A stretch of DNA of 64,000 nucleotides from Chondrosia reniformis (Eukaryota > Porifera > Demospongiae > Chondrillida > Chondrillidae), in contig OX359196.1 in the NCBI GenBank assembly GCA_947172415.1, positions 3,474,501 through 3,538,500 of the forward strand, given 5' to 3'. The position numbers and the translations under genes were made by a program. Below are positions 36,622 to 48,347 of the stretch, in pieces (positions within the stretch are counted from its first letter, which is position 1; every line of letters begins with the position of its first letter). Below the pieces are notes generated by a model. That model did no database searches. It was given only the letters and a program-made list of their open reading frames with translations, and was not told the DNA's origin.

Positions 36622-37295
36622 CGCATGTGGGACATGTCCGCATTTCCGGAAAATCAAGTAGAAGAATATTTAACTAACACTTTTTTAATTGTCTTTTATT
36701 TTAATGTAGAATTATTTTATATTTAAACGAATTGTATAGAATTGAAGTGCTATGCACGCTTAATACGTTAGTAAAATCAGCGCTTGGATTGCATGCTTAA
36801 TGGCTGAGATATTCGGCCGTAAGTGATAGTTACTTAATTTCCGAAAATGCCGTATTAGACATTGGAAATTACAAAAATAGAGTAAATAGTGACACCATTC
36901 AATGCGCAATAATAATATCAAACGATTGTGTGTATACTCCTTTTAAATTCCTTTTAGTTTTCGAGTAATAAGTGAAAATGTATTTTCTTACCTTTCTCTC
37001 AGGTCTTCAACACTTCAGATCTCAGCAAAACAAGAGAATATTGCAGGAGTACACATGGAACTCTTAGGCTGTTACCTTTTGAAGAGAATGAAATCAAAAA
37101 ATCCTTTAATAAAGAATCCTCCATTGTCTAATAGTCATTTTCTTGTAAATTTCGTCTCTTTCGTTCGAGTGGAGACATTATCACGTGACAGTCAGCCTAA
37201 TATTGCAAACAAAATTTTGACGTCATTCAATCGTCATATATGACGTAGCATCGAATAGGCATATAGCATGTAGGAAAATGGTATATTAGATTTTT
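36622..37295 (+). mobile_element. Chimeric insertion: unknown sequence with 43-bp PLE 3' tail
   Basis: 36622-37252 is non-repetitive and unlike the PLE. 37253-37295 matches the terminal 43 bp of the PLE (GAATAGGCATATAGCATGTA through GATTTTT). CAT flanks both sides, and the empty site TAGCTGCTACATACAACTAG is at about 29069. The unknown part has no convincing ORF. It includes a pyrimidine tract and AG (near 36990-37003) resembling a splice acceptor, and TGACGTCA at 37218. Best read as a template-switch product inserted by PLE machinery; an unrelated insertion next to a PLE end is the alternative. Confidence 0.6.
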
Positions 37296-38842
37296 CATAC
37301 ATCTAGTTACTAGTACATATAACTACTACATATAACTACATACAACTAGTACATACAGCTAGTACCTACAACTAGTGCATACAACTAGTACATACAACTA
37401 GCATATCCAACTAGTACATAAAATTAGTATCTACAACTAGTAAATATAACTAGCACGTTTAACAATTACAAACAACTAGTATATACAACTAGTACATACA
37501 ACGAGTACATAAAACTAGCACATACAACTAGTACATACAACTAGTACTACAACTAGTACATAGAACTAGTACATATAAACAGTAGATATAACTAGTACTT
37601 ACAACTAGTACTTATAATTAGTATATACAACTATTACATATAACCAGTACATACACATATAACTAGTACATGTAAATAGTACATAAAACTATTACATACA
37701 AATAGTACCTATACATACAATCAGTTATTAGTACATACAACTAGTTCATACATCTAGTACATACAACTAGTAACTACAACTAGCAAATTTAACTAGTACA
37801 AACAACAATTACACACAATTAGTACATAAAACTAGTACTTATAATTAGTACACACAACTAGTATATACAATTAGTGTCTAGAACATAAAACTAGTACATA
37901 CAACTAATCCATACAACTAATACATACAACTAGTACATACAACTAGTGCATACAACTAGTACATACAACTAGTTTTTAGTACATACAACTAGTACACACA
38001 ATTAGTAACTACAACTAGTAAACTTAACTAGTACACACAACTACTACATATAACTAAATGCAACCAGTACATACAACTAGTTCATATACTAGTACATACA
38101 ACTAGTACATACAACAAGTACATATAACTAGTACTTACAAGTAGTTAGTAGTACATACAACTTGTACATACAACTAGTACATACAACTTGTCTAATAACT
38201 AGTACATGGAACTAGTACATATAAACAGTCCATATGACTTGCACAAAAAACTAGTATATACAATGTTTACATGCAACTTGTTACTAGCATATACTACTAG
38301 AACATGCAACTAGTACACTCAACTAGTACATATAACTAGTACATCAAACTAGTTACTAGCACAAACAACCAGTACATAAAACTAGAACCTAGAACTATAG
38401 TACATACAACTAGTACATACAACTAATTGTTTGTACATACAATTAGTAAATACAACTAGTATATACAACTAGTACTTATAACTAGTACATACAACTAATA
38501 CATATAACTAGTACATACAATTTGTTCATACAATTAGTACATACAAATAGCCCTATAACTAGCACATAGACCTAGTACATATAACCAAAACATATGACTT
38601 TCACATACAATTAATACATACAATTAGTACATACATCTAGTTACTAGTCCATACAACGAGTACGTACAACCAGAACCTAAAACTAGTACATAGAAAAATT
38701 ACCCACAACTAGAGCATCCAAGTTATACATATAACTTGTACATTCAACTAGGACATAGAACTAGTACATATAACCAGTACATATAACTAGTACATAATAC
38801 TAGTACATATAACTAGTCCATACAACTAGTACATATAACCTG
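37296..38842 (+). repeat. 13-bp satellite
   Basis: Forward satellite with frequent clean monomers. No gene is seen. Confidence 0.85.
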
Positions 38843-39324
38843 TGACCGTCCATTCGAAAAGGGGCTTTTTCGAGTATGCAAAGGAAATTGCGTTTTTGCT
38901 ATCAAAAGCGTTTCCGTAGTACCAGGAAATGGTGTAATTGGAAGTGTCATAGCTGTTGCGGATCTGAAGTTACGAGACTTAGCAATAATGTAAAACAGCT
39001 TTACTTCCGTATAGTTAATAAATGATGACATTATTGATTGCGCAATCTCACGCAAATCAATTCAAAACTATCGAACATTAAAGATATTCACCATTCCTTT
39101 TATAGAACAAAATGATGTATTTCCTGTAGCTTCTATTTAATAGATAGGATTTATCGCACAAGGAGAACCGAAATAATTACGGCGAAATTGGGAAAGGTTA
39201 GAGTAACAAATATTTATTGATATGAAAAGAAAATCACATTTTAACTGTTTTACCACGACCTTTTTAAAACGTATTGAACTACACTGCTACAGCGAGAATA
39301 TGCCCCTTTTCGCAGGGACGGTCA
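38843..39324. mobile_element. MITE-like element with 22-bp inverted ends (482 bp)
   Basis: Left end TGACCGTCCATTCGAAAAGG (then GGC) and right end, in reverse complement, TGACCGTCCCTGCGAAAAGG (then GGC) form imperfect terminal inverted repeats. No transposase fragment is seen; the minus-strand ORF of 80 codons across it resembles nothing known. The target duplication is unclear because the flanks are satellite. Probably a non-autonomous DNA transposon. Confidence 0.65.
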
Positions 39325-40580
39325 AATATAACTAGTACATATATATGATACATAAAACTAGAACATACTACTAGTACATACAACGAGTATTTACATAAAA
39401 CAAGTTAATAGAACACGTACATAAAACTATTACTTACAACTAGCATGTACAACTAGTACATAACTAGTACATACATTTATTACATACAATTAGAACATGC
39501 TACTACTACTTGCAAATGAGTAAATTCAACTAGAACCTCCAAATAGTAAATATAACAAGAGCTAGTACATACAACTAGAACATAAAACTAGTAACGTGCA
39601 CATACAACTAGTACATGCAACTATACAGTACATTCAACTAGTACATTCAATTAGTACATTCCACTAGTACATACAACTAGTAAATACGACTAGTATACAT
39701 ATATAACTAGTACATACATATAACTAGTACATACAGTGGTACATACAAATAGTATATACAACTAGAACTACTACTAGTACATAGAACTAGTACATATAAC
39801 CAGTACATATAATTAGTACATACAACTAATACATGTAACCAGTACATGGACAAATAACTAGTACGTATAACTAGTACATACACTTAGACTACATACAACT
39901 AGAAACTAGTACATACAACTAGTACATACAACTAGTAACTAGTATATACTACTAGTGCATACAACTAGTTCTTACAACCAGTACACAACTAGTACATTAC
40001 ACTAGTACATATAACTAGTACATAAAACTAGTACATACAATTAGTACATATAACTAATACATACAACTAGTCCATATAACCAGTACATACAAATATAACT
40101 AGTACATATAAACAGTATATAAATCTAGAACATACTACTAGTGCATATAACTAGTATATACAACTAGTACATATAACAAGTACACAAAACAAGTACATAC
40201 AACAAGTATCTACAACTAATACATTCTTAGTACATCCAATTCGTCCATACAACTGGAACAAAAAACTGGCACATAACTAGTACATACAATTAAAACATAC
40301 AATCAGAAAATGCAACTATTACTTAGAATTGAGTACTTACAACTAGAACCTCCAACTAGTAAACTAGTCCTAGTACATACAACTAGAACATAAAACTAGT
40401 AACGAGTACGAACAACTAGTTATAACAAATAGTACATTCAACTAGTAAATACAATTAGTACATACAACTAGTGCATACAAATAGTACATACAACTAGTTC
40501 TACAACTAGGATCTTTAACTAGTACTCCTACGAGAAAATATAACTAGGTCAAACAATTATTCACAACTAGTACATACAAC
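39325..40580 (+). repeat. 13-bp satellite
   Basis: Forward satellite to the LINE tail. No gene is seen. Confidence 0.85.
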
Positions 40581-40866
40581 TCAAGTCAAGTCAAGTCAAG
40601 TATCTTATTTAGACTGGGGAGGCCTTTAGCCATTGGCTACTATACTAGGCACCCAGTATTAAAAATGGGGGATGACAAAAATAGGGTAAGATGGGAATAA
40701 GAACATGAGGGGGAAAAGCTGGTCGAAAATAAAAGGCCTAATTGTCATGTACAAGAAATAACTAGGGTGATAATAATACAGGAAATAATAAATACCAAAT
40801 TTATAGGAAATGGGAGTGAGTATAATACATAAAAATAAATAAAATAAATTAATATAAATTAATAGG

Positions 40867-41121
40867 TTAAGTATTTATAGAATTACCAGCAAGCACTGAG
40901 AACGTGGCCAGGGTTGAGGCTGTCTTTGCATCTGTAGGAAGTGATCTCCAGATGGAGGTGCCGCGGTAGGTGTAGGACTGTTTACCCATGTTAGTTTTCA
41001 CAGGAGGGAGGTTGAAGTCAGATGTACTCCCTCTTGTGTGGTAGTGGTGGGTGGGGGGTTTAAATAGTTCTTTAAGATAAGGGGGGTGTATGCCCTTGAC
41101 TGATTTGAAAACCTGCTGTGC
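40867..41121 (-). pseudogene. LINE RT C-terminal tail beyond the nonsense codon
   Basis: In frame with the RT after TAA: AQQVFKSVKGIHPPYLKELF, then HHYHTRGSTSDFNLP, SYTYRGTSIWRSLP and SVLAGNSINT, ending TAA at 40867-40869. This is the conserved C-terminus of many CR1/L2/RTE-like RTs (YRG...WNSLP-type motif). Confidence 0.75.
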
Positions 41122-42891
41122 TTAGTGGAGACGCCTTCTGTGATCCAAGGATGTAACCCCAAGCTGTTGTCTGGCGGCAGAGGCGGAGTCAGAGCGACTC
41201 TTGTGTAGAATGCTTTTGATGGCTAGATTGTGGAGACGCTCTAGCCTAGTTGATTCCTGGGATGTACATCGCTGCCACACAACATCACAGTAATCAAAGA
41301 TAGGCATAATGTAGGATTTGTAGAATAAAATCCTCAAGGGTGTTGGGAGGAACCAAGATAGCCTCCGTAAGAGGTTGATCTGCTGAGAAGCTTTGGAAAT
41401 GATAAAGTCAATATGGTCCTTCCAGGTCAGGGTGTCGTTAATTTGGATACCAAGAAATTTGTAGACTCGAACTTGCTTAATAGTGTGACTGTCCAAGGTG
41501 AGGTTAAGTGGTGGAAGATTAGTCTTACGACTAGAGTGGAGTAGCATGGAGTTGGTCTTCAGAGGGTTTAACTTGAGACCATTGGATTTCATCCAAAGAT
41601 TAACAAGGTTAAGACAGTTCTGCAGGGTGTTGGTAATATTTGAGATATCATGGCCTGCAATGAATATAGTGGTGTCATCAGCAAATAGGACGGTGGTAGA
41701 GTCAATGATGATATCAGGTAAATCATTAATGAAAGCCGAGAAGAGGGAAGGGCCTAGGATGGATCCTTGGGGAACTCCTGAAGACAGAGGTCGAGAGGTA
41801 GAGGTGTGACTTTCCACATGAGGGGATTGGGAACGGTTGGCTAGGTAGGATCTAAACCATTGCACAGTAGATGGATCAAGACCCAGGTTGGTGAGTTTGC
41901 TGAGAAGAAGTGAGTGATTTACTGTGTCGAAGGCTTTAGACACGTCGATGAACAGAGTGGCTACAAACTTCCCAGAATCAAGGGCTTTGGACCAAGTATC
42001 GGTATAAAATAACAAAGATGTGGTGGTGGAGTGGCCAGGGCGAAAACCAGATTGCAATGGATAGATAAGGCCATTCACGGAAAGATGACGGTAGAACTGA
42101 TGTTTTACCTGCCTTTCAAGGACCTTGCTGCAAGCAGGTAGGATGGATATAGGACGGTAATTGGAGAGGCTGGAAGGATCACCACCTTTGTGGAGAGGGT
42201 GGACGATGGCATGCTTCCATGAAGTTGGAAAGGTGGAAGTTTTGATAGAATGATTGAAGATGGAGTAGATGGGCTTCGTGATAGCTGAAGAAGCTAGCTT
42301 GAGCATGGAAGCAGGTATTCCATCAGAGCCAGTACCTTTGTTGATGTTTAGTCCTGAGAGAGATGATTTACACCAGTCTTCGGTGGTTGGGGACAAAGCT
42401 GAGGTGGGTGGATTCGAGGAAGGAGTAGAAGGTTGATATAGGTCTGATAGAGTGGTGCAGGCACAGCTGGAGATGGAGGTAAAGTGAACATTGAATTTAT
42501 CTGCAATGGACTGGTAGGTAGAGTCAAAAGCGTTCCACTTATGTGGAGACTGACGAGGATTGGCAGCCTTCAGAGCCCTCCAAAGAGTGGATGGATGAGT
42601 ATTATGGGAAATGAGGCGAGTGAAATGGGATTGTTTGGCTTGTCTCTGCAAGTTGGTGACGAAATTTCTTTGGGTCCTGTACTGTTGCCAGTTTTGATTG
42701 GATCGGTTAGAGCGAAAGGCTTTAAGTAGCTTGTTACGTTTGTCCATTTCGCGTCTGATAGGCTTAGAAATCCAGGGGGCTGGGTGGCTTTTGACTCTTA
42801 TGGTCTTAAGAGGGGCATGTTGATCGATGACACCAAGAAAAAGGGTTTCAAAGACCTTAACCTTATCGTCAATGTCATCAAATGTATCCAT
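41122..42891 (-). CDS. LINE reverse transcriptase
   Basis: 589 codons from an internal ATG. RT motifs: NKGTGSDGIP (about 184-193), NYRPISILP (244-252), LQSGFRPGHST (279-289), FIDVSKAFDTVNH (314-326), GVPQGSILGP (372-381) and FADDT (403-407) with the catalytic Asp pair. A thumb-like region follows with YKFLGI and SYIMPIFDYCDVVW. The stop at 41122 is a TAA inside HRRRLH-stop-AQQVFKSVKGIHPPY; the same frame then stays open to 40867, giving the usual C-terminal tail, so this looks like one nonsense mutation. Confidence 0.88.
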   Translation of the reverse strand: MDTFDDIDDKVKVFETLFLGVIDQHAPLKTIRVKSHPAPWISKPIRREMDKRNKLLKAFRSNRSNQNWQQYRTQRNFVTNLQRQAKQSHFTRLISHNTHPSTLWRALKAANPRQSPHKWNAFDSTYQSIADKFNVHFTSISSCACTTLSDLYQPSTPSSNPPTSALSPTTEDWCKSSLSGLNINKGTGSDGIPASMLKLASSAITKPIYSIFNHSIKTSTFPTSWKHAIVHPLHKGGDPSSLSNYRPISILPACSKVLERQVKHQFYRHLSVNGLIYPLQSGFRPGHSTTTSLLFYTDTWSKALDSGKFVATLFIDVSKAFDTVNHSLLLSKLTNLGLDPSTVQWFRSYLANRSQSPHVESHTSTSRPLSSGVPQGSILGPSLFSAFINDLPDIIIDSTTVLFADDTTIFIAGHDISNITNTLQNCLNLVNLWMKSNGLKLNPLKTNSMLLHSSRKTNLPPLNLTLDSHTIKQVRVYKFLGIQINDTLTWKDHIDFIISKASQQINLLRRLSWFLPTPLRILFYKSYIMPIFDYCDVVWQRCTSQESTRLERLHNLAIKSILHKSRSDSASAARQQLGVTSLDHRRRLH

Positions 42892-42920
42892 CAGCTGCCA
42901 GGGAATGTGATCTAAATCAG

Positions 42921-43922
42921 CTAAGAACTTGGAGGCATCAAAGTTTTTAAATGAGTGGCAGGAGATAGTTTTGGGAGAAGGCTTAGGAGGCTAATTGGAT
43001 AATGATCAGTAATGGCATGATCTAGCACTGTGGCTTGGGTATAAGGAACATCAGGAGAGATAAGGAATAAATTGAGTATAGAATTGGTGCTCTCAGAGAC
43101 ACGAGTGGGATGGCAAATTGGTTGGGATACGAGACGTGAGTGGACAAAGTCATGTAAGATCTTGGAGAGGTGGTTGTTAGAGTCGCTAAAATCAACATTA
43201 AAGTCACCACAAGCAATGAAGTACTTACTGGAGATGAGGATGTTGTCGATAGTTGAACATATGTCGTGCACTGACTGGACAGGGGAGCTGGGAGGACGAT
43301 AGAAGCAGCCAACCAACAACTGTGAAGGAAGGAGGGTCCCATCGACGCCAACCCACAGAAACTCTAGACCCGCATTAGTGGTCCCACAGGAGATGAGCGT
43401 GCTAGAAAGGGTGTCAGATATATAGCAAGCAACACCTCCACCTGAGCGGTTTCGATCCTGACGAAAAAGAGAATATCCTCGAAGATAAACCTCGGAATCG
43501 TTGATAGAAGGGTCCAACCAAGTCTCGGAGAGGCAGAGAATCTCTGGGCAATTGACAGAAACAAAATATTGAAGTTCGTCAAAGTGCCGTAGCAGACTAC
43601 GGGTATTTAGGTGGATAACGGTAAGTTTCTTTGTCTTTAGTTTTCGGGATGATCTTGTAGGTCCAAGGTTAGTCTCTACATCACCCGAAAGCCGAAGAGA
43701 TAGAGAAAAGTAACGGCAATTCCATGAGTAGGTCCTGAGAGCATCGCGAAGGTGGGAATAGGTATCTTCGTGGCGGAAACGCTTGTAAGAAGTCGTCAAA
43801 ATTTGGAGATCACATAGAATACACTTAGGGTAACACACTTTGGCCTCTGTGGAAACAATCGTACTGATGAAACTTGCGAAAAGGATCAACAACTTTATTC
43901 TATAAACTAGACTTTTCGCCAT
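42921..43922 (-). CDS. LINE ORF, 5' half: signal-like N-terminus, 2A-like motif, APE endonuclease
   Basis: Start chosen at ATG 43922 (MAKSLVYRIKLLILFASFIS); 24 further codons upstream read into satellite. Residues 8-24 are hydrophobic like a signal or membrane segment. GDVETNLGP at 80-88 is a 2A-like ribosome-skipping motif with Leu where Pro is usual. The APE endonuclease follows: LNTRSL (Asn 106), SETWL (Glu 133), FYRPP (Tyr 208), GDFNVDF (Asp 240, Asn 242) and ITDHYPI (Asp 306, His 307). It nicks target DNA for target-primed reverse transcription. A single frameshift between about 42975 and 42995 separates it from the RT; in the alternative frame PKPSPKTISCHSFKNFDAS runs on into the RT ORF. 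Confidence 0.85.
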   Translation of the reverse strand: MAKSLVYRIKLLILFASFISTIVSTEAKVCYPKCILCDLQILTTSYKRFRHEDTYSHLRDALRTYSWNCRYFSLSLRLSGDVETNLGPTRSSRKLKTKKLTVIHLNTRSLLRHFDELQYFVSVNCPEILCLSETWLDPSINDSEVYLRGYSLFRQDRNRSGGGVACYISDTLSSTLISCGTTNAGLEFLWVGVDGTLLPSQLLVGCFYRPPSSPVQSVHDICSTIDNILISSKYFIACGDFNVDFSDSNNHLSKILHDFVHSRLVSQPICHPTRVSESTNSILNLFLISPDVPYTQATVLDHAITDHYPISLLSLLPKLSPATHLKTLMPPSS

Positions 43923-43935
43923 TTTCTCACACCTT

Positions 43936-46900
43936 ATGTATGTAACTAGTACGTATAACTCCATAGACCTAGTACATACAACTAGTACATACAACTAGTA
44001 CATACAACTAATACCTATATATGCAATTAGTTACTAGTACATACAACTAGTAGATAAAATTAGTACGTACAACTAGTACTATAACTAGGATATAAATAGT
44101 AAATACAACTAGTACATATAACCAGGACATACAACTAGTAACTACAACCAGTAAATATAACTAGTACATGACACTAGTATATACAACTAGTATCTAGTAC
44201 ATAAAACTAGTACATACAACTAGTACATAAACGTAGTACATATAAGTACATACAACTTGTACATACAATTAGTATATACAACTAGTATCTAGTACATAAA
44301 ACTAGTATATACAATTAGTACGTACAACGAGTACATACACTAGTAACTACAACTAGTAGAAATAACTAGTACATACAACAATTATACACAACTAGCAGAT
44401 AGAAGTAGTTCATAAATAACATTCAACTAGTACATATAACTAGTACATACGATTAGTACATACAGATCGTTACTAGTACATACAACTAGTACATGCAACT
44501 AGCACATACAACCAGTACATACAAGTAGCACCTATAAATACAGCTAGATACCAATACATACAACTAGTGGATACAACTAGTCCATACAACTAGTAAATAC
44601 AACTAGTAAATACAACTAGTATATACAACATTTACACACAATTACTACAAACAAGGAGTACATATAATTACATACAACTAGTACATACAACTAGTTCATA
44701 CAATTAGTACAAAGAGATAGGTACTAGTCCATTCAAGTAGTAGATACAATTAATACATACAGATACTCACTAGTACATACAACTAGTACTTACAAGTAAT
44801 ACATAAAACTAGTACATTCAACTAGCACATATAACTAGTACATTCAACTTGTTACTAGTACATACAAATAGTACATACAACTAGAACCTACCGGTATGGT
44901 ACATACAACTAGTACATACAACTAGTTGCTAGTACATACCCCTAGTACACACAACTAGTAACTACAACTAGTAAATTAACTAGTACATAAAACTACTACA
45001 TATAACTACATACATATACTAGTACATACGACTATTGCATGTAACTAGTACATACAACTAGTACATATAGCTGGTACACACAACTAGTTGCTAGTACATA
45101 CAATTAGTACATATAACTAATACATACAACTTGTACATAAAACTAGTACGTACAACTACTAAATACAACAAGTTACTAGTACATAAAACTAGTACAAGCA
45201 ACTAGTTCATACAACTAGTAACTACAACTAGTAAGTATAACTAGTAAATACAACAATTATACACAACTACTACATACAACTAGTGCATATACCTACATAC
45301 ATTAGTACATACAACTAGTGCATGCAACTAGTACGTATAACCAGTACATACAACTACTTCCTAGTATATGCAACTAGTACATACAACTCTTACTTACAAC
45401 TAGTACATATAACTAGTACATGCAACTAGTACATACAACAAGTACATACAACTAGTACCTATATATACAACTAGTAGATACAACTAGTACAACAACTAGT
45501 AACTACAACTAGTAAATATAACTAGTACAACAATTACACACAATTAGTACATACAATTAGTACATATAACTAGAACATACAACTAGTATATACAACTAGT
45601 ATCTAGTACATAAAACTAGTACATACAACTAGCACATACAACTAGAACATACACCTGGTACATACATCTAGTTACTAGTACATGTAGCTAGTACATACAA
45701 CTAGTTCATACAATTAGTAACTACAGCTAATACAAATAACTAGTACATACAACAATTACACACAACTAGTACATACAAACACTACATATAATTACATACA
45801 ACTAGCACATATAACTAGTAAATACAACTAAGACATACAATTAGGACATATACCAAGTTACTAGAGCATACAACTAGTACATATATCTACATAAAACTAG
45901 TACATACTGCTAGTACATACAACTAGGACATACAGATAGTTACTAATACATTCAACTAGTACACACAACTAGTACACACAACTAGTACATATAACTAGTA
46001 CAAATGACTAATTACTAGTACATACAACTAGTACATACAATTAGTACATACAACTAGTACATACAACTAGAAACTACAAGTAGAGAATATATCTAGTACA
46101 TAAAACAATTACACACAATTAGGAAATATAGTTAGTACATATACATAGTACATACAACTAGGACATACAGATAGTTGCTAGCATATACAACTACTACATA
46201 CAACTAGTACATACAACACTTACACAAAATTAGAACAAACAAGTAGTACATATAATAACATACAACTAGTACGTGCAACTATACATACAACTAGTCCATA
46301 AAACTAATACAAACAACTAGTACATACATCTAGTTACTAGTATGTGCAACTAGTACATACAACTAGTAACTACAACTGGTAGAAAAAGTAGTACACAAAA
46401 CAATTACACACAATTAGCACAAACAAGTAGTACATATATTTACATACAACTAGTACATACAAATAATACATATAACTAGAACATGAAACTAGTTACTAGT
46501 ACATACGGGTAGTACATACAACTAATACATACAACTAGTAACTACAACTAGTAAGTATAACTAGTACATACAACAAGTGCACACAACTACTACATAAGAC
46601 TGGTACATATACCTACATACAATAGTACACACAACTAGTGCATACAACTAGTACATACAACTAGTACGTACATCTAGTTACCAATACGTGCAACTAATAC
46701 ATACAACTATTACATACAACTAGTAACTACAACTATTACAATAAACTAGTACATACAACAATTACACACAATTAGAACAAATAAGTAGTACATATAATTA
46801 CATACAAATAGTAGATACAACTAGTACATTCAATTTGTACTTACAATTAGTACATACAGATAGTTACTAGTATATACAAGTAGAACATACAACTAGTACA

Positions 46901-47165
46901 TACAACTAGTACATATAACTGGTACATAAAACTAGTTACTAGTACATACAAGTAGTACATACAACTAGTACATACAACTAGTAACTACAACTAGTAAATA
47001 TAACTAGTACATACAACAATTACACACAATTACTACATACAACTAGTACATATACCTACATACATTAGTACATACAACTAGTATATACAACTAGTAACTA
47101 CAACTATTACTAATAACTAGTACATACAACAATTACAAGCAATTAGTACAAAAATTTAGTACAAA
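43936..47165 (+). repeat. 13-bp satellite
   Basis: Forward satellite with a recurrent variant unit including CAATTACACACAATTAG and GTAACTACAACTAGTAAATA at intervals of a few hundred bp, a higher-order form different from that left of 40 kb. No gene in these 3.2 kb. Confidence 0.85.
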
Positions 47166-47228
47166 AAATGGCCTATATTCATAGATTCTGATCATGGTTT
47201 TCTAGATTCTCTGATCATGGTTTGTTGA

Positions 47229-48347
47229 AAGTGTAATAGCAGCAGCCAGTGTAAGAAGTGTATCTCTGCGAAGACAGAGAAGAGCTGTACCAATTGCCTA
47301 CCACGTAGGCTAAATCAATGCCAAAATCAGCGCTCGAAAGATCGACAGTCACAGTCACAGTCACAGTCAGTAACAAATGATGATGGTAAATTGATCCGAG
47401 ACGAAACCTACAGAAAGGAAAGTGAGCTAAATTATATCGATAAGACAGAACATATCAATGATACACAGAATGACGCAGCTGCGCAGGCACTGCCAAGTTT
47501 TTTGAAGATGTCCAAAAGTGACTTCAAGTGGGGAGCAGTTGAGGATACAGCGGTTTTTGTTGCCAAAATTGATGAAGTCTATAAAGAAGTTGTGGACTGG
47601 AGACAGAACCTGTTTATGTTACCAAGTGGCAGGGAAGGACAGGCGTTCATATGTGAATTGCCTAAGATGTTTCGATTTTATGGTGAAAGCTCTCCCCTTG
47701 AGAGTATTGCGCTGAAATGTGCCATGATCCTACCCAGCTTTATCTTACAGAAGCCTCACCCCAGATCAAGATCAGCTGATCACGTGAAGGCCATTCATTG
47801 TAGGCTGCAAAAATGGAAGAACGGAGAGATAAGGGATATGCTTCCAGAGGGGCACACCATCCAGCAACGACTACCACAGAGAAAGCAAGCAGATGATGAA
47901 AAGCTTGAAAAAGTTTTCACCAGTCTAATGCTCCATGGCAAAGTGAGAAACGCAATCCGGCTGCTTAACAAACAGGCTAATGGTGGGGGTGTTTTGTCCC
48001 TGGATGACCAAGTAAATGAGGGAGGACGTGTGCGATCAGTGAGAGACATTCTGCGTAAAAAACATTCCAATGGGAATCCAGCTCACCAAAATGCAATAAG
48101 AGCACATGAGGACATGGACTACACTGAGGTCCACCCAGTGATTTTTGACTCCATTGATGCTTTGTCCATAAAGCAGGCTGCACTTCGTGTCAGTGGTGCT
48201 GCTGGTCCTTCTGGCACAGACGCCCAAGCTTGGAAGCGGTTTGCTACTTCCTTTGGTGTGGCTTCTGATGATCTGTGCAGTGCACTCGCCTGTGTGGCAA
48301 GAAAGATTGCAACCTCAAATGTTGACCCGAATGGACTAGCAGTTTAG
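47229..48347 (+). CDS. RT element ORF, N-terminal part with Cys cluster
   Basis: Open from 47229 (no ATG required; the 5' end is probably truncated) to TAG at 48345. Begins KCNSSSQCKKCISAKTEKSC then TNCLPRRLNQCQNQ, a Cys-rich, possibly zinc-binding segment, then a Gln-Ser run, then a long region with PSGREGQAFICELPKMFRF and LMLHGKVRNAIRLL. It ends with VSGAAGPSGTDAQAWKR and ACVARKIATSNVDPNGLAV, which precede the RT core. The TAG is in frame with the next ORF, which continues at once with TACCLIALNRNPSVRPIGVG, so this is a nonsense codon and not a gene end. Confidence 0.75.
   Translation, partial: KCNSSSQCKKCISAKTEKSCTNCLPRRLNQCQNQRSKDRQSQSQSQSVTNDDGKLIRDETYRKESELNYIDKTEHINDTQNDAAAQALPSFLKMSKSDFKWGAVEDTAVFVAKIDEVYKEVVDWRQNLFMLPSGREGQAFICELPKMFRFYGESSPLESIALKCAMILPSFILQKPHPRSRSADHVKAIHCRLQKWKNGEIRDMLPEGHTIQQRLPQRKQADDEKLEKVFTSLMLHGKVRNAIRLLNKQANGGGVLSLDDQVNEGGRVRSVRDILRKKHSNGNPAHQNAIRAHEDMDYTEVHPVIFDSIDALSIKQAALRVSGAAGPSGTDAQAWKRFATSFGVASDDLCSALACVARKIATSNVDPNGLAV

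Larger units (their letters stand above)
40581..43935 (-). mobile_element. CR1/L2-type LINE, near full length
   Basis: Minus-strand non-LTR retrotransposon of about 3.35 kb inserted in satellite. It has an APE endonuclease, an RT, a short 3' UTR and a 3' end of four ACTTG-type repeats (TCAAG x4 at 40581-40600 on the plus strand). Tails of short tandem repeats instead of poly(A) are usual in the CR1/L2 group. The 5' UTR is very short (about 13 bp before the likely ATG). One frameshift and one stop interrupt the single long ORF. Confidence 0.85.

Noticed and set aside
37055..37243. 62-codon ORF in the chimeric insert
   Set aside because: Short, low complexity, no motif, and preceded by splice-acceptor-like sequence; coding not supported.
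38813..39055. 80-codon minus-strand ORF
   Set aside because: Lies over the MITE end and satellite, with no recognisable domain.
41498..42729. Plus-strand ORFs opposite the LINE RT
   Set aside because: Shadows of the minus-strand coding sequence.
42975..42995. Programmed frameshift between LINE endonuclease and RT
   Set aside because: No slippery heptamer or downstream structure stands out, and CR1/L2 elements normally have both domains in one ORF; decay is simpler.
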